Source: Thalassospiraceae bacterium (lineage in GTDB: Bacteria; Pseudomonadota; Alphaproteobacteria; Rhodospirillales; Magnetovibrionaceae). From it: DNA of 7,873 nt. The translations under genes were made by a program, and so were the position numbers. The DNA is taken from assembly GCA_030637205.1 (NCBI GenBank), contig DAOVVL010000077.1, positions 1 through 7,873 of the forward strand, read 5' to 3'. The notes under the pieces are model-generated. The model saw only the letters and a program-made list of their open reading frames with translations, was not told where the DNA came from and made no database searches. This document shows, in pieces, positions 1 to 6,284 of the stretch (its first letter is position 1; every line of letters starts with the position of its first letter).

Positions 1-47
1 GTGCGCGAGCTGGCTTCTTCATCATCAACGATCAACAGATATGACAT
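1..47 (-). CDS. Response regulator, N-terminal fragment (runs off left edge)
   Basis: Only the first 15 codons are in the window, reading MSYLLIVDDEEASSR. This is the beta1 strand and acidic pocket of a receiver (REC) domain: a hydrophobic strand followed by the DD pair that holds Mg2+ near the phospho-accepting aspartate. The ATG is 4 bp beyond the stop of the upstream histidine kinase. Its ribosome site (GGAAAGA, minus strand 61-55) overlaps the last kinase codons, so translation is probably coupled and the two form a cognate pair. The kinase H-box type (HDLRN) often goes with NtrC-like regulators carrying AAA+ and DNA-binding domains. The output domain is outside the window, so that class is inference. 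The fragment is cut by the window edge, not by a mutation. Confidence 0.85.
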   Translation of the reverse strand, partial: MSYLLIVDDEEASSR

Positions 48-51
48 ACGA

Positions 52-2424
52 CTATCTTTCCGCCATGGGTATATGTGTTTCGGCCGGCAGTGTGAAGCTG
101 ACTGTGGTTCCCTGACCTTCGCTGGTTTCAAAACTCAACATGCCGCCATGCTGCTCAATAATACGCTTTGCTATGGCCAAACCCAAGCCCGTACCCTTGG
201 CCCGGGTGGTAAAGAACGGTTCGGTAATTTCGCCCAACAGGTGCTGAGGAATCCCGGGCCCAGTATCGGCCACATCAATGCAGGCAAAAACTGCATCGCC
301 TGCGCCGCTTGGCGACGGCACAACTTGCTCCGAAATGGTGATGGTTATGTTGCCGCCATCGGCCATCGCATGAACTGCATTTTCGATCAGATTGTGCATA
401 ACTGAGTTCAGCTTTAGCAGATCGCCTTTGACCATTGGAATCGCATCGTTGTGAATTGCCACAAGTTCAATCCCCCTGCCCTTGGCAAGGGCCTGTTCGG
501 CGGCCACCACATCGCTGACGATCTCGCCGATATCACATGGTTGGATTCGCAGAGATTCCGGTCGCGCATAAATCAGCATATCGGCCAGAAATTCTTCCAT
601 ATAGCGAACCTGGCCCAGGGCAATTTGAAAATGCTCTTCATCTGCTTTGTCTGTTTGATTTTTGTTTTGCTGGCGTGACAGGATTTGTAAGTTCATCTTG
701 ATTGTGGAAAGGGCATTGCGAAGATCGTGCGCCACCATGGAGGCCATGCGCCCCATCGCCGCAAGCCCCTGGGTGGAAGCGATTTCGCGGGTACGCGCAT
801 CCACTTCAGCTTCCAGCCGATGCTGGTATTCATGCGCCATCGTGATATCGCGGTGAACGCCCAGCAAAGAGATCACATTGCCGTCTTCGTCGAAAATGGG
901 GCTGATGGTCAAATCGACAGGATAAATTTCGCCGTTTTTACGCTGGTTCATAATCTCGCCGCGCCACGGCTCGCCGTTACTTACCTTTTCCCACATTTTT
1001 GTATGCATCCCGCGCTTGGCCGTAGGTGCGCGCAAAATTGATGGGGTATTTCCCTCAGCCTCGTTAAAACTATAACCGGTGATAATTTCAAATGCCGGGT
1101 TGACGTAATAAATTATGCTGTCGCGATCGGTCAGAATGATGGCATCCGTCGCCCCTTCAACCGCCTGGGCAAAGGCGCTGAGTTCATTTTCACTAATCAC
1201 CACACGATCGGCCATCCAGTTAAATTCCTGGGCCAGATCGCCAATTTCATCGGAACTGCTGATGGCTATGCGGCTCGTGCGGTTGCCAGCGGCAAACTGC
1301 TTCACGCCGTCGCGCAACTGGCGCAGCGGGTGCGTGAGTCTGGTGGCTGCGATGCCGCCCACCAGGCCGATGAACAGGACACCTGCGATGCCGGCAAACG
1401 ACAATACTTCAAGCGAGCGGCGCAATTGGCCGTAACTTTCACCCGGTGACTGGCTGACCACCACGCTCCACGGCGGCAGCTGGGTCGTTTCGCGCAAAAG
1501 ATTGGTTTCACTCATCGGGGCGACGCAGGCCAAGCGATCCCAGGCGCCTCCTTGTTGCAGATCTTTGAGGGCTACCCAGTACGAGGCATCTGATACTTCC
1601 ATTTTCCGAAAATCGGGTTTGGAACGCTCGGCCGCCTGCTTCATGGCGTTAATCAGGTAGGATTTTGGTTCGCCCATTAACGGAACGCCTGCATAATCGA
1701 CGACAATAGCTTCGCCGGACTCGCCAAACTCGATACCGACGATACCCTCCATCAGCGACGCAAAACCAAATTCACCCACCACATAGCCGACAATGGAAGT
1801 TCCGCTCCACACCGGCAGGATGATGGTGATGCTGTCGGGTTCGCGATTGAACTCGATATAGGAGAAATGCTCTTGCCTGCCGGAAAACCGTTTATAGGTG
1901 TCCGTTTGGCTAATGACCCGGTTTTGCGGCGGGTTCATGGCGGCTACCAATGTGCCTTTGACATCATAAACGTTCAGGCCCTGCGGCAACGTTTGCTCAA
2001 GGCCGGAAATAACCGCCAGACGTTGTGAAAGTTGCGGATGCAGGCTTGATGCCCGCTGGCTGATGGTGCCGCCCTGCCATTCGCGCTCAAGGCGGGCAAG
2101 GCGAACATCGGCCCACACCGCATCGCGCGCGCCATACAGGTCAGATGCCTCGACCGCCACGGCGGCGGTCAGCACATCGGTCGCAATGCCGCGAACCATG
2201 TTGTAATTTTTAAACAGGCGGGCCTGAACCTGATCGGATACGCGCCCGGCGATCTGGCAATAGGTCTGGCCCAACGTGCCCTGAATGGTCGAAATTCCGG
2301 TGGTGTAAACAATATAGCCGCCAATCGCCAGCATGGCGCTGGCACCCAGAATGAACCACAGCGCAATGCGGCCGCGAATGCCCAAACGAAACCCGGCGGT
2401 TACCTCAACGGGGCCGGACGACAT
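52..2424 (-). CDS. Membrane sensor histidine kinase (dCache-like sensor, HAMP, PAS, HisKA, HATPase)
   Basis: This 790-aa inner-membrane kinase senses a signal outside the cytoplasm and phosphorylates a partner regulator. Order of parts: TM1 about 18-42; extracytoplasmic region about 43-340, probably a double-Cache sensor; TM2 about 342-363; HAMP about 360-413 with the typical SDEIGDLAQEFNWM segment; PAS about 415-528 ending in LGVHRDIT; a short coiled linker; HisKA with the phospho-accepting His566 in VAHDLRNALS; HATPase with N-box NLIENAVHAM (678-687), G1 DTGPGIP (720-726), FFTT (737-740), G2 GTGLGLA (744-750) and HGG (759-761). All catalytic boxes look intact. The start is fixed by GGAGG (minus strand 2437-2433) 8 nt before the ATG. 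A response regulator begins 4 bp downstream, and a cupredoxin gene is divergent across 245 bp. The ligand cannot be told from sequence. Confidence 0.95.
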   Translation of the reverse strand: MSSGPVEVTAGFRLGIRGRIALWFILGASAMLAIGGYIVYTTGISTIQGTLGQTYCQIAGRVSDQVQARLFKNYNMVRGIATDVLTAAVAVEASDLYGARDAVWADVRLARLEREWQGGTISQRASSLHPQLSQRLAVISGLEQTLPQGLNVYDVKGTLVAAMNPPQNRVISQTDTYKRFSGRQEHFSYIEFNREPDSITIILPVWSGTSIVGYVVGEFGFASLMEGIVGIEFGESGEAIVVDYAGVPLMGEPKSYLINAMKQAAERSKPDFRKMEVSDASYWVALKDLQQGGAWDRLACVAPMSETNLLRETTQLPPWSVVVSQSPGESYGQLRRSLEVLSFAGIAGVLFIGLVGGIAATRLTHPLRQLRDGVKQFAAGNRTSRIAISSSDEIGDLAQEFNWMADRVVISENELSAFAQAVEGATDAIILTDRDSIIYYVNPAFEIITGYSFNEAEGNTPSILRAPTAKRGMHTKMWEKVSNGEPWRGEIMNQRKNGEIYPVDLTISPIFDEDGNVISLLGVHRDITMAHEYQHRLEAEVDARTREIASTQGLAAMGRMASMVAHDLRNALSTIKMNLQILSRQQNKNQTDKADEEHFQIALGQVRYMEEFLADMLIYARPESLRIQPCDIGEIVSDVVAAEQALAKGRGIELVAIHNDAIPMVKGDLLKLNSVMHNLIENAVHAMADGGNITITISEQVVPSPSGAGDAVFACIDVADTGPGIPQHLLGEITEPFFTTRAKGTGLGLAIAKRIIEQHGGMLSFETSEGQGTTVSFTLPAETHIPMAER

Positions 2425-2669
2425 GGCTCAATCCTCCCACCGCTTGCGCCCAACGACACTTCGTCAAGACCGTGCGGATCTACGATATCACGTTAATTTT
2501 TAACACTTTTTTCCGAATCATGTAACCATTGCAAAGCGTGTCCGCAACACCACGAAAGCGCCGCGAACTTAAACCCCAGCCAATAAACAAAAAGGTTTTC
2601 AATGCATCGCAAAGTAATTTGGTCATAATGGCGAGCATAAATGAGCCATCACAAACTGGAAGAGACCTT
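2425..2669. promoter_or_regulatory. Divergent intergenic region between kinase and cupredoxin gene
   Basis: These 245 bp must hold the promoters of both divergent genes. On the plus strand CATAAT (2624-2629) could be a -10 box, but no good -35 is at the right distance. The hyphenated palindrome GTTAA-TTT-TTAAC (2492-2504) sits in an AT-rich stretch and could be an operator. An NtrC-type partner regulator would suggest a sigma-54 promoter, but I found no convincing GG-N10-GC element. All site calls here are weak. Confidence 0.35.
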
Positions 2670-3449
2670 ATGAACCGTGGGTTAGCCTGGCTTTCAACGC
2701 GCCTTTTTAACCCTGCTATAGGGCGTCCGCTTGGTATTGGCGCTGCCTTTTTCGGCACTTTATTGCTTTGCGGCACAGCCATGAGCCAAAACAGGCCACA
2801 AACGCCAAATCCCGGCGAAATCACCATTTACGGCAGCATTTCACTGAAAGAGGCCACTCCGCACGTGCGCGCGTACAAAATTTTCAAGGACCACCAAGTT
2901 TGCGGCATAGACCTTCGGGAAATTCCCGTCATCAAAAACAATGGGGACGCGTTGCTCGATGCAGTGGTTTACATCGAAAACGCACCTGAAGGAAAACCAT
3001 TTCCCGCAGCCGCCCGAAAAGTCACCATTAATCAGAAACGTTGTTTTTTCGAACCTTACCTTTCAGTGGTTGCGCAGGGTGGCGAAATTGAGGTCATAAA
3101 TTCCGATCCGGTACTGCACAATATTCACGTTTACGAAAAGGCAGGCGGCACAGAACGAAGCGTATTTAATGTTTCACAGCCCATGCGCGGCGATATTACC
3201 CGCCATGTGATCAAATCCACAGGAAACATGCTGCATCTGACGTGTGATGCGCACAATTTTATGCTGGGTTACGTTTTTGTTGCGAAGTCACCGTATTATG
3301 CGGTCGTCGATAACGAAGGCCAATACCGCATTACCGGCCTTCCAGCCGGCACCTACACGATTACCGTCTGGCATGGTATTTTGGGTGAACAAAGCGAAAC
3401 CGTGACCGTGCCGTCGGGCTCGCTGGCACACGTTAGCTTTACTTATTAG
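2670..3449 (+). CDS. Exported cupredoxin-type copper protein with carboxypeptidase-regulatory-like domain
   Basis: This 259-aa exported protein resembles the plastocyanin-like proteins often annotated 'methylamine utilization protein'. Residues about 20-39 form the hydrophobic signal segment, with probable cleavage near AMS-Q40. The LLLC sequence does not fit a lipobox. The central domain holds a plausible type 1 copper site: His150 in DPVLHNIHVY, then Cys192, His195 and Met198 in TCDAHNFM. The C-terminal part (about 208-259, YYAVVDNEGQYRITGLPAGTYTITVWH) is a carboxypeptidase-regulatory-like beta sandwich. Cys78 and Cys125 could form a disulfide. I chose ATG 2670 because GGAAGAG lies 5 nt upstream. 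The reading frame is open from 2529, but the extra 47 residues would put a basic extension before the signal peptide. Periplasmic redox or copper handling is inferred from the family. No mau or other metabolic genes are nearby; the neighbour is a divergent two-component system. Confidence 0.85.
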   Translation: MNRGLAWLSTRLFNPAIGRPLGIGAAFFGTLLLCGTAMSQNRPQTPNPGEITIYGSISLKEATPHVRAYKIFKDHQVCGIDLREIPVIKNNGDALLDAVVYIENAPEGKPFPAAARKVTINQKRCFFEPYLSVVAQGGEIEVINSDPVLHNIHVYEKAGGTERSVFNVSQPMRGDITRHVIKSTGNMLHLTCDAHNFMLGYVFVAKSPYYAVVDNEGQYRITGLPAGTYTITVWHGILGEQSETVTVPSGSLAHVSFTY

Positions 3450-3469
3450 GAACGGTACGCGGGCTTTCG

Positions 3470-3994
3470 TCAGTCCATCTCGCCGACTTCACCGATACCG
3501 CCCATAAGCTCAACTTCGTCTTCCGCCTTGCCTTCCATCTCGACCAGATCTTTGTCCACAAGGCGCGAACGCTCGTACGCCGCATCGATGTGCCCAATCG
3601 TTTCTTCGACCATCTTGGCATAAGTTGCACCGGATTTATCAAACGCGACCTCGGTTGGATAGCTGGCCATAATTTCCCACACCACGGTGCGCGGGTACGG
3701 TTGGTCCAACACAAGGCAACCATCTTCAAACATGAACAATTCGACCAGATCCCAGCTTTCGCTATTGATATAGCCGACAATGGTGGGCCGGTGTTCGGTT
3801 GTGGGTGCGTGTTGATTGAAGTTTTCAACCAGGTTCGTTTTCTGCTCGCCTTCGATGGCAAAAAAGTCCGCGAGGTACGGTTTGGTTTCTGCCCAGTCTT
3901 GGCAGGTCTCGGCCGACCAACTTTCGGTCGGCGAAACGAAGAGCGCAAAGACTGCGCCCATGAAGAAAACGATAAGGGTTGGCATTCTCAACAT
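3470..3994 (-). CDS. Secreted protein of unknown function
   Basis: I do not recognise a family for this 174-aa protein. It starts with a clear Sec signal peptide: a hydrophobic stretch at about 5-20 (PTLIVFFMGAVFALFV) and probable cleavage after SWSA28. The mature part of about 146 residues has two cysteines (Cys31 near the new N-terminus, Cys93 in EDGCLVLD) that may form one disulfide, and aromatic beta-like segments such as TIVGYINSESWDLVELFMF. The end is a strongly acidic, glycine-containing tail (MEGKAEDEVELMGGIGEVGEMD region, from about 153). The start at 3994 has AGGATGGG 6 nt upstream; a second ATG three codons later is possible. The gene is convergent with the cupredoxin gene, with only 20 bp between stops and no hairpin terminator visible. 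A periplasmic location is inferred from the signal peptide. Confidence 0.8.
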   Translation of the reverse strand: MLRMPTLIVFFMGAVFALFVSPTESWSAETCQDWAETKPYLADFFAIEGEQKTNLVENFNQHAPTTEHRPTIVGYINSESWDLVELFMFEDGCLVLDQPYPRTVVWEIMASYPTEVAFDKSGATYAKMVEETIGHIDAAYERSRLVDKDLVEMEGKAEDEVELMGGIGEVGEMD

Positions 3995-4153
3995 TGTTAA
4001 CCCATCCTGTTACGCACTAGTATTCATCCACCCCTGACGATACGCTAGTTTTTCGGTTCATTCTACTGACCGGCGCTAATAATTTTATTTAAGGCACCAG
4101 GATTTGACAGCTTATTATAAAGTCACAACACCAAATATCTTCAGGATCGAAAA

Positions 4154-4711
4154 ATGAGCGAAAGCGATAACGACAGAGACGATCAGGCGGACACCATTTT
4201 GGCCACCGCCGTAATAGCGCCAAAACACCCGGATGACCCGGCCGTTCTGGCGGCGTTCGTGCGCGAACTGCAGGGACGAAACGTCAGGGTCGGCGGCCTG
4301 CTTCAATTTATCACACAGAACGAGGTTGGCAGACCTATCAGCCTTTATGCCGAAGAAATTGATACCGGTCGCCAAATCTCACTGATGCGCCCCGACAAAG
4401 AGATCAAGGGTCCGTCTGATTGCGTTTTGGAACTTTCCGCCTTGGCTGAAACCGCTGGAGCCCTTCGTCGCGCCATTACAGAATGCGCGGATCTGGTTGT
4501 GATTGAAAAGTTCGGCAAGGAGGAAGCAGCCGGCCGGGGGCTGTTGGACGATATTATGAAGGTCGTCGCTTCGGGCTTGCCCGCCCTGGTCTTGCTGCCA
4601 CAGGCCTACGTCGAGCAATGGAACCAGTTTACCGGCGGCATTGTTGAGACGATCACCTTTGATGCCGATGCCCTGAACCAATGGTGGGGCAAAATTACCA
4701 AGCACAAATAA
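4154..4711 (+). CDS. DUF2478-type protein (molybdenum-associated family, unknown function)
   Basis: This 185-aa cytoplasmic protein matches what I know of the DUF2478 family. The features are an N-terminal Rossmann-like start (ILATAVIAP), LAAFVRELQGRNVRVGGLLQ (32-51), the family hallmark EKFGKEEAAGRG (118-129), and the closing block WNQFTGG (156-162) with tryptophans at 177-178. The family is related in layout to P-loop NTPases, but this copy has no GxxxxGKS motif near the N-terminus. Any nucleotide binding would therefore be non-classical. Family members are often found beside molybdate-transport or nitrogenase-linked genes; none is visible here. The ribosome site AGGA lies 8 nt before ATG 4154. 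The first 12 residues are acidic and probably disordered. The gene appears monocistronic, since genes after it are on the opposite strand. The cellular role is unknown. Confidence 0.75.
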   Translation: MSESDNDRDDQADTILATAVIAPKHPDDPAVLAAFVRELQGRNVRVGGLLQFITQNEVGRPISLYAEEIDTGRQISLMRPDKEIKGPSDCVLELSALAETAGALRRAITECADLVVIEKFGKEEAAGRGLLDDIMKVVASGLPALVLLPQAYVEQWNQFTGGIVETITFDADALNQWWGKITKHK

Positions 4712-4764
4712 TCAGGGCCAGATCAGGGAGCCATCCATGAGTACTGGCGTCTACTCTAAGCCCC

Positions 4765-4830
4765 TTAGCGGACTACTTTAAGGACTGGAATTTGGGACTG
4801 CTTCTGACCCAAAGCGGCCAATGTGGCCAT
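4765..4830. repeat. Diverged copy A of a short dispersed element (GCTTNTGACCC core)
   Basis: The core GCTTCTGACCC (4800-4810), then four bases and CGG (4815-4817), matches copy B at 6817-6834 in the pattern GCTTNTGACCCNNNNCGG. Read on the minus strand it gives a 21-codon ORF beginning MATLAALGQKQS. From memory this resembles the 'SALGQKQT' pseudo-ORFs generated by a short palindromic element scattered through many alphaproteobacterial genomes. The element lies between two convergent genes, as such repeats usually do. The exact edges are uncertain, and I do not consider the ORF a gene. Confidence 0.45.
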
Positions 4831-4900
4831 GATCTATTATGATCAATATCTTCCTCTTTGGGACAGCGTGCTCTTGTCCATTTTCCGGCGCTTTCAGGCG

Positions 4901-5131
4901 TCAGACTTGAGCAACGGACTTGATCTTAGCGCGATGCTGGTTGGAGCGCCGCGCAATCTCGTTGTCCTGTTCCTGAATGGCGGTTCGCGCCAAATCCAGA
5001 AGGTCATCACCAAAGGACTGGTCGAGATGCTCTTTCGACACCCGCCGATTTGAGGTCAATGTCCCGTCATCATAGGTTACGTTGAACACCATAAACGTGG
5101 GGCCCTTACTTTTTGAATTTTTTCGAGCCAT
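4901..5131 (-). CDS. Small hypothetical protein, 76 aa, last gene of the csp-linked cluster
   Basis: I do not recognise a named family. The protein has a basic start (MARKNSKSKG), a short beta-like segment FMVFNVTYDDGTLTSNRRV (about 13-31), and a helical part DQSFGDDLLDLARTAIQEQDNEIARR that ends in a basic tail. It has no signal peptide or membrane segment, so it is probably cytoplasmic, and the basic ends could contact nucleic acid. I start at ATG 5131. The TTG codon just before it (5134) is in frame but would place the weak ribosome site (ACAGG) too close. The gene follows the 59-aa gene by 30 nt on the same strand and is likely co-transcribed with it. The balanced composition and conserved-looking motifs argue for a real gene despite its size. 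Confidence 0.7.
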   Translation of the reverse strand: MARKNSKSKGPTFMVFNVTYDDGTLTSNRRVSKEHLDQSFGDDLLDLARTAIQEQDNEIARRSNQHRAKIKSVAQV

Positions 5132-5161
5132 CAACCTGTGTCCATTTCTGATTATTAGAGA

Positions 5162-5341
5162 TCAAGCTATCCGAATATCAGCTGAGACACCGTAACTTTC
5201 GGTAATGAGTGTCATTGCGTGGCGGATCATCTTCTGGCTTTCCCGATCGTGGATGGTGAAGATATGCTTCCCATCGCCCGGGGCAAAGGTCACAAAATTA
5301 TGCAGCCCATATGTAATTAAGAATTTGTGTTCGTTATTCAT
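5162..5341 (-). CDS. Small hypothetical protein, 59 aa
   Basis: ATG at 5341 has a good ribosome site, AAGGA, 7 nt upstream (minus strand CCAAGGAAACACG-ATG). The product begins MNNEHKFLITYGLHNFVTF and continues with GDGKHIFTIHDRESQKMIRHAMTLI in two segments. It ends SADIRIA before a TGA at 5162-5164. It is a soluble protein with a beta-beta-alpha feel (two hydrophobic strands, then a helix at about 33-49) and four histidines. I do not recognise a family. It lies 30 nt upstream of the 76-aa gene and 14 nt downstream of a possible ORF, which suggests an operon. Its length makes it easy for gene callers to miss. Confidence 0.7.
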   Translation of the reverse strand: MNNEHKFLITYGLHNFVTFAPGDGKHIFTIHDRESQKMIRHAMTLITESYGVSADIRIA

Positions 5342-5355
5342 CGTGTTTCCTTGGT

Positions 5356-5484
5356 TTATTTATTTCCAACGACCGGCGCTTCAAGCGCTATGGCGTGCGC
5401 GTCATTGGATGTGTTTTTGATATTGTCGAGAAGTCGGGCCAAAAGGGCCTGGGACTTAGTCTTTAGACGATAGCGCGGACGCCA
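5356..5484 (-). pseudogene. Possible small or remnant ORF after an in-frame UGA (WRPRYRLKTK...)
   Basis: The minus strand holds 42 sense codons between TGA (5487-5485) and TAA (5358-5356). The translation starts WRPRYRLKTKSQ and ends IALEAPVVGNK, and reads like real protein: amphipathic ALLARLLDNI and no odd residues. It has no ATG. The only usable start is TTG at 5442, which would give 28 aa with a poor ribosome site. It is in the same frame as the 50-aa gene upstream: that gene's TAG, six codons (KLPTVE), the TGA, then this stretch. It could be a decayed gene, a TTG-started micropeptide or chance. Its stop is 14 nt before the 59-aa gene, which fits coupled translation. Confidence 0.35.
5376..5388. 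repeat. 13-bp palindrome GCGCTTCAAGCGC
   Basis: Arms GCGCTT and AAGCGC flank a single central base. The palindrome lies inside the possible small ORF, 35-47 nt before the start of the 59-aa gene. Twelve of its bases (CGCTTCAAGCGC) recur at 6663-6674 in the candidate small RNA. No T-run follows on either strand, so it is not an intrinsic terminator. Confidence 0.5.
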
Positions 5485-5505
5485 TCACTCGACAGTGGGT
5501 AATTT

Positions 5506-5658
5506 CTAGTTTTCAGTATCGCTTTGTATAGGCTGTTGGGGCTGCTCTGATTTCTTTTCCAGGGCTTCTTTTTTCTCAACAGCACGCTTGGCCTTCTTTT
5601 CGGCCTTCAATCGTTCGCGTTCTCTGCGTTCAAAATCGTAATTTGGCTTTTTGGCCAT
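5506..5658 (-). CDS. Small charged helical protein, 50 aa (MAKKPNYDFERRERERLKAEKKAKR type)
   Basis: The product starts MAKKPNYDFERRERER and continues as an almost unbroken run of Lys, Arg, Glu and Ala, ending QQPIQSDTEN. It must be a single long charged helix, perhaps coiled coil, with a polar tail. From memory, short proteins with this MAKKPNY(D/N)FERRERERLK start are conserved across alphaproteobacteria; no function is established to my knowledge. The frame is open further upstream to 5775, but that part overlaps the preceding gene. ATG 5658 has AGGA 5 nt before it, so I chose it. It follows the 55-aa gene by 28 nt. Being in a cold-shock gene cluster and strongly charged, an RNA- or ribosome-related role is a guess. 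Confidence 0.75.
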   Translation of the reverse strand: MAKKPNYDFERRERERLKAEKKAKRAVEKKEALEKKSEQPQQPIQSDTEN

Positions 5659-5673
5659 GACTATCCTATGAAT

Positions 5674-5690
5674 ATAACCGTAAAGGTTAT
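5674..5690 (-). promoter_or_regulatory. Hairpin between the 55-aa and 50-aa genes
   Basis: ATAACC (5674-5679) and GGTTAT (5685-5690) form a 6-bp stem with a 5-nt loop. In the minus-strand mRNA it covers the stop codon of the 55-aa gene (5689-5687) and ends 15 nt before the ATG of the 50-aa gene, next to its ribosome site. It could tune translation of the second gene. The stem is weak (two G-C pairs). Confidence 0.3.
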
Positions 5691-5854
5691 GATTTTTTTT
5701 CAGCCGCTTCCCGGGCTTTACGCAGGGCACGCAATTCTGCCCTATGTTCCTTCTCTTGCTGTTGCGCATCGTCATTTTCTGAATGGATGCGCGCAGTTCT
5801 ATTCTGGTACATAGCGAACCGCTCTTCCGCTTTGGATTTTCCGTAAGTGAACAT
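5687..5854 (-). CDS. Small charged helical protein, 55 aa, immediately after csp
   Basis: ATG 5854 is preceded by AAGGA with 8-9 nt spacing (minus strand AAGGATTATTAAA-ATG). The product starts MFTYGKSKAEERFAMYQNRT, has a Gln/Glu-rich middle (DDAQQQEKEHRAE) and ends LRALRKAREAAEKKS before TAA. It is predicted to be one long charged helix and soluble, with no cysteine. I do not recognise a family. It resembles its downstream neighbour in composition, which suggests related jobs. It follows the cold-shock gene by 68 nt; that gap holds a GC-rich hairpin. The downstream 50-aa gene starts 28 nt after its stop. Confidence 0.72.
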   Translation of the reverse strand: MFTYGKSKAEERFAMYQNRTARIHSENDDAQQQEKEHRAELRALRKAREAAEKKS

Positions 5855-5883
5855 TTTAATAATCCTTGCGAATGGTGTGACTA

Positions 5884-5909
5884 CCGCCCCCGGCCTTAGC
5901 CGGAGGCGG
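5884..5909 (-). terminator. Strong GC hairpin just after csp, no U-run
   Basis: Arms CCGCCCCCGGC (5884-5894) and GCCGGAGGCGG (5899-5909) form an 11-bp stem with a 4-nt loop. On the minus-strand transcript one pair is U-G and the other ten are Watson-Crick. It starts 13 nt after the csp stop. No run of T follows on either strand, so full intrinsic termination is doubtful. It could be a partial terminator, or a 3' stabiliser or processing stem that keeps csp mRNA more abundant than the small genes downstream. Confidence 0.6.
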
Positions 5910-5922
5910 AGTGTCGTGCGTA

Positions 5923-6132
5923 TTATTCGGCGATCGTCAGGTTTTCAGCTGAAGATTTGCCGTTCTGTCCGGCTTGAAGCTCAAAATTAACTTTCTGGCC
6001 TTCGGTAAGCGTTCCCAGTCCAGCCTTTTCAACAGCTGAAATGTGAACGAAAGCATCTTTGGAGCCGTCTTCGGGTTCGATAAAACCAAAACCTTTGGCC
6101 GGATTGAAAAACTTTACAGTACCTGTGGTCAT
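5923..6132 (-). CDS. Cold-shock-domain protein, CspA family
   Basis: This is a 69-aa single cold-shock domain, the usual length for bacterial Csp. It is a five-stranded OB-fold that binds single-stranded RNA and DNA and melts mRNA structure. RNP1 is KGFGFIEPEDG (13-23), with the aromatic side chains that stack on bases, and RNP2 is DAFVHISAVE (26-35). It begins TTGTVKFFNPAKGFG, typical of the family, and ends ENLTIAE. I start at ATG 6132 because AGAGGA lies 8 nt upstream. An in-frame ATG at 6138 would sit almost on that site. The gene has its own promoter and a leader of about 145 nt, as expected for cold-regulated csp genes. Several small genes follow on the same strand. Genomes of this group carry several csp paralogues, so I give no specific gene name. 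Confidence 0.96.
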   Translation of the reverse strand: MTTGTVKFFNPAKGFGFIEPEDGSKDAFVHISAVEKAGLGTLTEGQKVNFELQAGQNGKSSAENLTIAE

Positions 6133-6278
6133 TGTCATTTTCCTCTAAACAATAAATATGGGTTCCGCGCTTCACATTATGTGATGGGCGGTTGATTAAA
6201 CGCTCAAATTGTCTGGGGAAAAATAAGTTAACCGGCGTACCGATTATTCAAGGATCTCAAAACAAATATAAAACGTAT
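6133..6278 (-). promoter_or_regulatory. Long 5' leader of the csp mRNA
   Basis: From the predicted start near 6278 to the ATG there are about 145 nt with no ORF. The half nearest the gene contains a stem-loop: TCACA-TAA-TGTGA (6172-6184) inside an outer 4-bp CCGC/GCGG clamp (6165-6168 with 6188-6191). It ends 32 nt before the ATG, upstream of AGAGGA. Long structured leaders act as RNA thermosensors and stability elements in csp genes of other bacteria. That this one does so is inference. Confidence 0.5.
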
Positions 6279-6284
6279 GCGGGG

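Noticed and set aside
2529..2669. 47-residue upstream extension of the cupredoxin frame
   Set aside because: It would bury the signal peptide behind a basic stretch; the best ribosome site precedes ATG 2670.
4104..4109. Perfect TTGACA upstream of the DUF2478 gene
   Set aside because: No -10-like hexamer lies 15-19 bp downstream; the nearest AT-rich hexamer is more than 20 bp away. It also does not fit a sigma-54 site, since TTGA replaces TTGC.
4737..4781. 14-codon ORF MSTGVYSKPLSGLL with GGGAG 6 nt upstream
   Set aside because: It looks like a leader peptide, but no plus-strand gene follows and no attenuator is visible; it also runs into repeat copy A.
4823..5053. Plus-strand ORF of 76 codons
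   Set aside because: It is antisense to the 76-aa minus-strand gene and lacks a ribosome site; its composition looks like a shadow.
5485..5487. In-frame TGA as a selenocysteine codon
   Set aside because: No SECIS-like stem-loop just downstream and no known selenoprotein motif; the preceding in-frame TAG also argues against one continuous protein.
5659..5775. N-terminal extension of the 50-aa gene frame (39 extra codons)
   Set aside because: It overlaps the 55-aa gene in another frame, and AGGA lies directly before the internal ATG at 5658, so the short form is preferred.
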